Both the position numbers and the translations under genes were made by a program. From Epiperipatus broadwayi (Eukaryota; Onychophora; Udeonychophora; Euonychophora; Peripatidae): a stretch of DNA of 64,000 bases. The stretch spans positions 250,001 through 314,000 of the forward strand of contig JAQFVV010000050.1 of the NCBI GenBank assembly GCA_028023455.1. Reading direction: 5' to 3'. How positions within the stretch are numbered: the stretch's first letter is position 1; the number at the start of each line of letters is the position of its first letter. The notes below the pieces were generated by a model. That model had not been told where the DNA came from. It ran no database searches and worked only from the letters and a program-made list of their open reading frames with translations. Positions 56,997 to 64,000 of this stretch are shown here, piece after piece.

Positions 56997-57470
56997 TTTA
57001 CAACCCACTATTGACGGTTTCGATTGCCCCAGCAATCTTCAGAACTATAATAATACAAATACATGAATACAAACATACATGAACATGTAATTTTACAACC
57101 CACTATTGACGGTTTCGATTGCCCCAGCAATCTTCAGAACTATAACAATATAAATACATGAATACAAATATACATGAACATGTAATTTTACAACCCACTA
57201 CTGATATTTTTGATTGCCCCAGCAACCTTCTTCAGAACTATAACAATACAAATACACGAATACAAATATAGAAATCTTCTTCAGAACTATAACAACATAA
57301 ATACACGAATACAAATATACATGAACATGTAAAATTATATGTTCATGTATTTGTATTGTTATAGTTCTGCAGAAGATTGCTATATTTGTATTCATGTATT
57401 TTGTATTATTATAGTTCTGAAGAAGGTTGCTGGGGCAATTGAAAACATCAATAATGAGTTGTAAAAGGTA
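56997..57470 (-). repeat. ~92-bp tandem array with hammerhead-like units, ending in an inverted copy
   Basis: The unit starting TTTTACAACCCACTATTGACGG-type sequence recurs at ~56997, ~57091 and ~57187, then a truncated unit (57272-57335), then the units invert at ~57338 and run out at ~57470. On the minus strand each unit reads CTGAAGA, TTGC-TGGG-GCAA, T, CGAAAC, CGTC, the order of a PLE-type hammerhead with CTGAAGA core. Between ribozymes is only ~50 bases of ATACATGAATACAAATA-type sequence. Non-coding. Confidence 0.65.
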
Positions 57471-57800
57471 ATAAAGAACATTAATGATATTAATATTATA
57501 TGGATTTGGCAATGCAATAAGAAAGATAAAGTTATACTTCCTTCTCAGTGTTTTAATAAATGTATTTAAATACTGTTGATGTATGTGATCAGCTGCAGTT
57601 TTCAAGGATTTCTTTAATTAATGATATATATATAAAATTTATTAATAGTTTTATTGTTGTTATATGATTACTTTGAGAACATATATGGTTTTGATTGCCA
57701 TAATTCAATGCTGTACGATCTTTTCCATTTATATACTTCTTGGCAGACCATTTCCATAAACTGTACCATCCATATCAACAATATGTTTATAATTAACATA
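57471..57800. other. AT-rich DNA, nothing recognised
   Basis: No supported feature. Confidence 0.25.
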
Positions 57801-58084
<284 letters not shown>

Positions 58085-58644
58085 ATTGTTAGTGTTATTA
58101 TAAATTTATATGTTTGTAAAAAGAAATAGCTTAGTAATGGGATTAAAAAGAAATGAAATAAAAAGTGAACGGACAGGGTGAGATCTATGTTCATTTGGAA
58201 CTAAAACAAAAGAGCAAATAAATCACAAATTATATAAAAGAATTAATTAATGTATGTATGTGCTTTTGACATCATTATTTATTTTTCATATATCCTTAAG
58301 AGTCCTGGTTTGCATTCCTAATAGTATACTGCTCTAGACAAATTACTTGTAGTGATCATAGAATTAACTTACATGTAGTGTGCGATCTTTTACTCTTTTC
58401 AGGATTATTGTAATATTTAAATAAATGTTATGGACATTCATATAGAGAAGTTAGTCTTTGTAATTTAAACTTTGATTTTATTAATGCTGATCATGCATTT
58501 GATATGTAAAATACCATATTCATACCAATTTAATTTCTTTAGTATTCTTAACATTTATGAGCAATTAGTAATTGATTAAATATTAAAAAATATTTAATGT
58601 TTTTAAGTGGCCCATTTTTTGAAAAGATTATTAAAGCATCATTC
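58085..58644. other. AT-rich DNA, nothing recognised
   Basis: No supported feature. Confidence 0.25.
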
Positions 58645-59280
58645 TTTTATTATTGATCAGACCTCCTTGATCTTTTGCTTTCCTTCCTCTCAATGGACAC
58701 AATACCCATCTTTGATAAACCAAATTCATGGCCAGATTTATATTCATGGTCTATAAATATTGAAGAATGTTTCTTACTCTTAAGTGCTCTATTATATAAG
58801 TATTTATGCTGCATCAATCTAGTTGAAAGATTAGCTACTGATTCACCACTATATGCAAAATTGCATGTAGTTTGATTGCATTGAATTTTATAGACAATTT
58901 GGTGTGCTTTTTCCATGGGCAATGTGCTTTGAATTGTTAATCAGTTTGGGGGAGCTCAAAAGTTCATGTTCTGCACACGTTTTTATTTTTATTTTTTTGA
59001 TACTTTGGGAATATGAAAAAGGCTAATCCATTTTTAATCTTCACTTGTTGAGGCTGAGGGTTTTCTTTTATTTTGTTGTAAAATCTATTAATGGTAATTT
59101 TATTGTGATTGTATTCTAACTTTAGTAAATCTTCTGAGATAGAATCAATGTTGTTCTTTCTATAGATCTCAAATTTGCACAATTTGTAATTCCTACAAAA
59201 AAGGCTTTCTATTTTTGTAACATGCATTTGTCTAATAAAAGTAGGTAAATCAAAAATAGGTAAAATATGATACATTAATA
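58645..59280 (-). pseudogene. Penelope-like element, C-terminal GIY-YIG part, decayed
   Basis: Minus strand. 59275-58964 gives a linker segment (ITINRFYNKIKENPQPQ, GLAFFIFPKYQKN), where PLEs have the region between RT and endonuclease. After a break comes MEKAHQIVYKIQC, CNFAYSGE and LSTRLMQHKYLYNRALKSK, HEYKSGHEF, and MGIVSIERKESKR: the GIY-YIG endonuclease in order (VYKI for GIY, AYSG for YIG, the R of STRLMQH, and the E near the end). The RT is absent. It belongs to a different PLE lineage from the element at 62112, judging by the divergent endonuclease. Confidence 0.75.
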
Positions 59281-59785
59281 ATTGTACAATTAGTTACTCA
59301 GAAGATCATGTGATGTTCAAACAATAGGGGTAGCAAATTGTACATTGCTTGATAAGATGGAGAATTTTATTAATTGTGAATCAATCCAAGAATCTTTAGA
59401 TTTAAACACCATCATTTTGCACAAAGATGCAAACAGTGCAGATAAGTAAGTTAAGTGTAGTATATATTTATATGTATGTGGTATTGATAAAATCAGTCTT
59501 TAAACAGCTTGTTTGATTTGAATAAAAATAATATTGTTTTAGCAGTAAAAGATTAATGGACATAGTTACTATTGTTAAATATCTGGTTATAAAAGGTGGA
59601 CCATTACTGATGCAAAATAAAATGAAAATTTCAGTTTTTTTTTTTTTGAATAGTATAAGGCTGCCTGACTGAAGGGGCCAAAGCAATATAAGAACAAAAC
59701 TTTTTAATTTCGATAAAAAAAATTTGTTATTAACATTCCAAAAAAAAAAAAAAAAAAGGAACATTATACCAAACTATTCTTGTTA
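59281..59785. other. AT-rich DNA, nothing recognised
   Basis: Poly-T and poly-A runs at 59636-59648 and 59741-59757. No gene. Confidence 0.3.
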
Positions 59786-59800
59786 AACTGAGTGATTTTT

Positions 59801-59903
59801 TTTTCTCTTGTGTCATAGCATCAGTCGGGAAGCGATACCCGCTAACCCGGGACAACTGCTTGTAAAGCAGCTATCGCAAACCTCTCGACCACCAATGTTT
59901 GAC
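59801..59903 (-). mobile_element. Short tRNA-like SINE (family T), copy 3, with target duplication
   Basis: Minus-strand copy flanked by a perfect 15-base duplication AACTGAGTGATTTTT (59786-59800 and 59904-59918). The A-tail appears as T-run at the left. The minus strand reads ATTGGTGGTCGAGAGGTTTG, CTGCTTTACAAGCAG, TCCCGGGTTAGCGGG, and CTGATGC. It has a seven-base insertion in the D-arm region compared with copy 2. Confidence 0.85.
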
Positions 59904-59918
59904 AACTGAGTGATTTTT

Positions 59919-60089
59919 AAAGTAGTTGATTAGATAAAATGTCATATGCATTACAATTGAAACTTTGATAGATTAGTCAACCCTCATTAAATATGCAACT
60001 TGTCTAAAATAATTAGTATAATTATTGTGTCTCATAGCCTTAGATTTTAATACTAATTAAAAAGATTTTTATATAGTAATTAATAGCAT
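59919..60089. other. AT-rich DNA, nothing recognised
   Basis: No supported feature. Confidence 0.25.
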
Positions 60090-60583
60090 CATTTGTCTTT
60101 TATTGTATCTTTATTTATATGAATTTACAAAAAAAAGAATGAAGAAATATGGAGGTGTTTATTATATCTATAAAGATATTTCATACGGGACAGAGAAAGG
60201 TGAAAAACTCCGTGTGTGTAAATTTAAAAAATCAGATATATTAATCTTTAACTGAGATTTAAAGTTTATATCTGTGCTGGAGGTAATATCCAGTTTCGAA
60301 AATGATTAGTAATAATCATTAGTATATTTATCTGAAATTGATGGCGTCAAAGTTGTGAGTGGAGGAAGTTTGACAATGGTAAATGAAAATGTAACAATTT
60401 ACTCTAGATAAATATTTTGCATATAATAAAGATATATATGAGAGATGGTGACCTGAGCCAACTGATGAGTGCTGGTTCAGCACAAAATGCATCTTAGGGG
60501 TCATTTGTCTTTTATTGCATCTTTATTTATATGAATTTAAAAAGAATGCAGAAGTATGGAGGTGTTTATTATATCTACAAAAT
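60090..60583 (+). mobile_element. Hammerhead repeat family E: ~412-bp unit with 1.2 tandem copies
   Basis: The phrase CATTTGTCTTTTATTG with the following ~80 bases (to ATTATATCTATAAA) occurs at 60090 and again at 60502, so one unit of ~412 bases is followed by the first fifth of a second. The hammerhead (60457-60498) lies at the end of the first unit, directly before the repeat resumes. Non-coding, no homology to families A-C outside the ribozyme except stem II, which is like family B. Retrozyme-like. Confidence 0.7.
60457..60498 (+). ncRNA. Hammerhead ribozyme motif, family E
   Basis: Stem I GCCAA with TTAGG (one mismatch from full pairing); core CTGATGA (60462-60468); stem II GTGCT-GGTTC-AGCAC perfectly paired; AAAA in place of GAAA; palindromic stem III ATGCAT; cleavage C at 60493. 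One core substitution probably inactivates it. Confidence 0.75.
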
Positions 60584-62103
60584 AATATATTTTAAAAGAT
60601 CATTGTTTGTAATATAATAGAAGAAATTGTAACACAAAAATATTCTTCTTTATCATATATAAAAGTGTTAATCAACAATTCTTCTATGGTTTTTTATAAT
60701 CAAAATATCAGACTCATTTATAGCTTTGCAGAAGAGTTATGCTAACTCTAATGGATTCTGTAAAACTAAAACATTAAAAAAATAATTTTTCAAATTAATT
60801 ATTTATTAATACTATTTACATAGACGCAATGTAAATTCTCTCTAAAAGTTTCACATTTTAGTAATTAATGTTTCACAGTATTTCACAGTAATTATCTTTC
60901 ACTTTTGAAAACTGTTTTCAGTTTTTTGTTCAGCTTTCTTTATTTTTTGAATCATTTTAAAAATATTCTGTGTCAGAATTTTAATCCATCCCTTCTCTAT
61001 TTATATTGCAAGGTTTTCTTCATGTAAATTGAGAAACAAACTACAAATTCCAATACTTCTAACACATCTATGTATGTAGAAAGGGTTGCTTAAAATTTTA
61101 GAAAGAGGAAATTTTTAAAAGATTAAGCAATTATCACATAATGAGGTTCTTCATATTAGAAGTCTGGTAATGGATACATTACATTTAACTGTTAAGATAG
61201 AGTTGCCAAAGTTTTATAATTCAATGAGATGAAATTACTTTTTGTAACAAGAAAGCACATTTTAGCTTTTGGCAAAGTCCGCTATTTTGTATAGTAAAAA
61301 AAATATAACACCCTTTGGAATAAATAGATGGCAGCTGGGAAGAAGTTTATTCAACAGCTCTCACAGAGAAACTGTGAAGAAGAAGGCAGTACTTTTAAAA
61401 CTTGCCACTTGGTTTTTACTATTTAGATAAAAATATGTTGATACCCATTTACCAACTAATGTAAGATGGTTAGTTGTGATCCAGCTAGTTGGGTTGGATG
61501 TGGGTAAATCATCCAAAAACACTAAATCTTTTAAAAACAATTTTACTTAGCCTATATTCAAATCCTCAATCATAGGTACAGCTGACTTGCGATATAATCG
61601 CATTACAAAGATCCTTATGCTTGTGTAGAATGTATCACATTAATTTGTTAATTAATGAAAACAAATCTTGTTCACTTTTAGATTAGTTTGGTAATGTATT
61701 GCTAGTTGTGTCTTCTTAAAATAAAGTCAAGATAGTTCAACTTTTAAAATCTTTCTCTGAAAAAATAACTCACATGGTTGATATTTCTCAATATGATCAA
61801 TATATCAACCATAAACTATTAATAAGAAACATATCCACTTAAAATAAAATTTGCATATAATTCTGATCCATCAATGAATTTAAAAACAAGAATCTCATCC
61901 AATAAATAATCACAAAACATCATTTAATATATAATTGCAACCAATCTAAATGCTGCTATTATAAACACTCATAGGAGCAGTAGTCGGTTATGATAAATAG
62001 GATTATGTACTTTGTTAGGTAATACTTTGAGTAGTCATATGAGAAAGTCACAAATATTGCTTTTAGAATGTATATTCCTAACTAATGGGTGGAAGAGGAC
62101 CTC
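60584..62103. other. AT-rich DNA, nothing recognised
   Basis: No gene, RNA or repeat family seen over ~1.5 kb. Confidence 0.3.
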
Positions 62104-62111
62104 AAATTGAT
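62104..62111. repeat. PLE target-site duplication, left
   Basis: AAATTGAT, identical to 63821-63828. Confidence 0.75.
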
Positions 62112-62208
62112 GTATATATATATATGTTAAAATGAATATTTGCACGGGTTAAATATATAAAATACATATTCTGCAGGTTCATCCGTGTTAAAAACTTAAT
62201 ATTAACAT

Positions 62209-62248
62209 ACTGACGTTTCGACTTGGTCACACAAGCCATCCACAGAGT
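62209..62248 (-). ncRNA. PLE-type hammerhead motif
   Basis: Minus strand: ACT (stem I), CTGTGGA where CTGAAGA or CTGATGA is usual, stem II GGCTTG/CAAGTC with loop TGTGAC (six pairs, one G-T), GAAA, palindromic stem III ACGT, cleavage C, then AGT completing stem I. Position just 3' of the endonuclease fits the hammerheads known in PLE LTR-like ends. The core substitutions suggest reduced or no activity. Confidence 0.65.
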
Positions 62249-62338
62249 TATAAAAGGTAGAAAGACAGTTGTAGAGGCACTACAATTACATATTTGAATA
62301 AAATGTTAAAATTCCACCAATAGCAAAACATGTTAAAT

Positions 62339-63794
62339 TTAGGAATGTTTTTTAAAAAAATCTTTCCAAATAAGAGGAAGTTTACATGTATCATCTCGCT
62401 TATTGATACAATCTGGCCTTTTAAGTATCTCAATGGCTTCTCTAATTTTGCATTGGTAGAGATTATCACATCTGGATATGATCCTGGTACTAGAAAAATC
62501 AATTTTATGACCTGAATCTATAGTATGGAGTGAGAGTGCTGATGATGATGAGTGTTGTTTAACTGCATTATCATGCTCATCTCTCCTAACACTGATGCAG
62601 TGATTACTCATACCTATGTAAAAAGCTTTACAATTTTTACATGAGATTTGATAGACACCATGAGATTCAAGAGAGATTGAATCCTTAGGCTTGGTTATTA
62701 TATTGCTGATCTTTTGATGAGCAGAAAATGCTGTATCTATATTATAGCGTTTTAATATACATCCGATACTGTCTGTAGTTCCTTTTACATATGGAACACA
62801 AATCCTAATAGCTGATTTATCATCTTTTTGTTTCCTATTTTTTCTATTTTGGGCTTGAAATAAGGCTTTTTTATATAAATTTGTAATTATAACTATTTGC
62901 TAATAAAACACTATTAATATGATTTATTTCTTCTTTCAGATGTGTCTCATCTGAAAGGTTAATTGCTCTTTTTAAAAGAGTTTTGGCTACAGAAACTATC
63001 TGAGTTGGATGATGATGAGAATGGAAATGCAAATATCTGTCTGTGTGTGTATCTTTTCTGTAAATAGAAAAAGATAAACTATTTGGTGTTCTGGTGACTA
63101 GAACATCAAGAAAAGGGAGTTTTCCATCAGATTCTGTCTCCATTGTAAATTTAATATGAGGATGCATATTATTTAAATGTAAGAAAAAATTATCTAATTT
63201 ATTTTTTCCATGTTGCCATATGACAAAAGTGTCATCTATGTATCTGAGCCAAATGAGAGGTTTTAAAGATGATGATTCTAAAGCACGAGTTTCTATATAT
63301 TCCACGAATAAATCAGCTATTACTCCTGAGATAGGTGAGCCCATAGGAGTACCAAAAACTTGTCTGTAATGCTGTCCATTGTATACAAAATATGTATTTA
63401 AGAGACAATGTTTAATTAAAGCAATAATATGGTCTGGTAAATTGCAACATTGTGAGATTATATTTAAAGCTTCATCAATTGGAATGTTTGTAAACAAAGA
63501 AACGACATCAAAACTGACCAGAATGTCATTAGCATTAATTTTTAAACTTTTTAAAATAGAAATAAAATGAAGAGAGTTTTTAATATATGATTTAATAGAT
63601 GGGATTGTAGGTTTAATGAAATCCGATAAGTATCTGGCTAAAATATGAGTTGGAGAACCTATTGCACTTACTATTGGACGAAGGGGGGTATCTGATTTGT
63701 GAATTTTTGGAAGTCCATAAAATTTTGGACAGACACAAGATTTTTCACGAGGGATTATTTTATTTTTTATCTCTGTTTTGACATATATGTGCAA
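62339..63794 (-). pseudogene. Penelope-like RT plus GIY-YIG endonuclease, one frameshift
   Basis: The RT part gives PKFYGLPKIHKSDTPLRPIV (the PLE fingers motif), VSFDVVSLFTNIPIDEAL (catalytic D in motif A), FGTPMGSPISGVIADLF, LRYIDDTFVIW (catalytic DD), KLPFLDVLVTR and SIYRKDTHTDRYLHFHSHH, all PLE hallmarks. At ~62875 a stop and frame change interrupt the linker; the second frame continues ICVPYVKGTTDSIG, then HGVYQISCKNCKAFYIGMSN (GIY-YIG pair), R and H in ISVRRDEH, and the catalytic E in IREAIEIL, ending at 62339. PLE proteins copy RNA at nicked DNA using these two activities. The protein lacks its N-terminus, so it cannot be functional, but it shows that the genome has had a recent PLE lineage with this endonuclease. 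Confidence 0.88.
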
Positions 63795-63820
63795 ATCTTC
63801 GTTTTAACATATATATATAT

Positions 63821-63828
63821 AAATTGAT
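63821..63828. repeat. PLE target-site duplication, right
   Basis: AAATTGAT; partner of 62104-62111. Confidence 0.75.
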
Positions 63829-64000
63829 CTGATATTAGAACAATATAATTGTATAAGTAAGAAGATGGGTTCAAATCGTAATTTTTTGAATTTCAGGTTT
63901 TGAATAGTATAATGATGTAAAAAATGATAACATAAATATATTAGTTCCAATTTTAAAGCCTAATGAAAGCAAAAGCCAGAACTGGTCAGGAACACAATAC
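63829..64000. other. AT-rich DNA, nothing recognised
   Basis: No supported feature to the window edge. Confidence 0.25.

Larger units (their letters stand above)
62112..63820 (-). mobile_element. Penelope-like element, 5'-truncated, with inverted ends and hammerhead
   Basis: Flanked by an 8-base perfect duplication. Both ends carry the same ~30 bases in inverted order (TATATATATATGTTAAAA then GAATATTTGCA at the left; its complement at 63791-63820), so the 5' end begins with an inverted piece of the 3' end. On the minus strand the order is: RT (63794-62871), GIY-YIG endonuclease (to 62339), hammerhead (62248-62209), 3' end. The N-terminal RT part is missing through 5' truncation. Only one frameshift breaks the coding part, so the copy is young. 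Confidence 0.85.

Overview
The window looks like nuclear DNA of an invertebrate animal. It is very AT-rich (by eye roughly 25-30% GC), carries long ATT and TA microsatellites, has no compact operon-like genes, and is packed with animal transposons: Penelope-like (PLE), jockey/CR1-type, I-type and RTE-type retrotransposons, a hAT and a Merlin DNA transposon, two tRNA-derived SINE families and many fold-back elements. The I-type and RTE-type fragments resemble arthropod, including chelicerate, elements, but the sequence alone does not fix the phylum. I find no complete host gene; only one plausible host exon (18979-19085) and one very weak one (391-432).

Layout. 1-8.4 kb: RTE and I-type LINE fragments, a small palindromic transposon, two ~95-bp tRNA-like SINEs and hammerhead-bearing repeats (families A and B). 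8.466-13.355 kb: one hAT element with an 8-bp target duplication (7/8 matching), its transposase dead, invaded by a family A repeat, a SINE, a fold-back element and a tandem dimer of a ~422-bp hammerhead repeat (family C). 13.7-19.8 kb: further LINE and family A/B copies. 21.3-25.8 kb: a broken full-length non-LTR retrotransposon with two PHD fingers in ORF1 and endonuclease plus RT in ORF2, bracketed by ATT arrays. 26-39 kb: mostly featureless AT-rich DNA with SINE, LINE, fold-back and polypurine segments. 39.25-44.79 kb: a 5.5-kb palindrome of two inverted dead Merlin elements. 44.8-57 kb: fold-back, an unexplained less AT-rich island, RTE and I-type fragments, and a stretch bracketed by Illumina adapter sequence. 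57-64 kb: a ~92-bp tandem array, a poly-C block, PLE remnants, hammerhead family E and a compact PLE copy with target duplication.

Main discovery candidate: at least four non-coding repeat families (A, B, C, E) plus the PLE carry type I hammerhead ribozyme motifs that fold by hand: core CTGATGA (or variant), stem II, GAAA, a short palindromic stem III (ACCGGT, ACTAGT, ATACGTAT, ATGCAT, ACGT) and a matching stem I either side of the predicted cleavage site. Several copies are tandem units of about 410-460 bp, the architecture of retrozymes (non-autonomous repeats that pass through self-cleaved circular RNA), and several start with an inverted partial copy, an arrangement known from PLEs. The likely model, not proven here, is hammerhead circular-RNA repeats mobilised by PLE or LINE reverse transcriptase.

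The assembly should be treated with care near 51474-51725 (adapter sequence) and 57801-58084 (poly-C).
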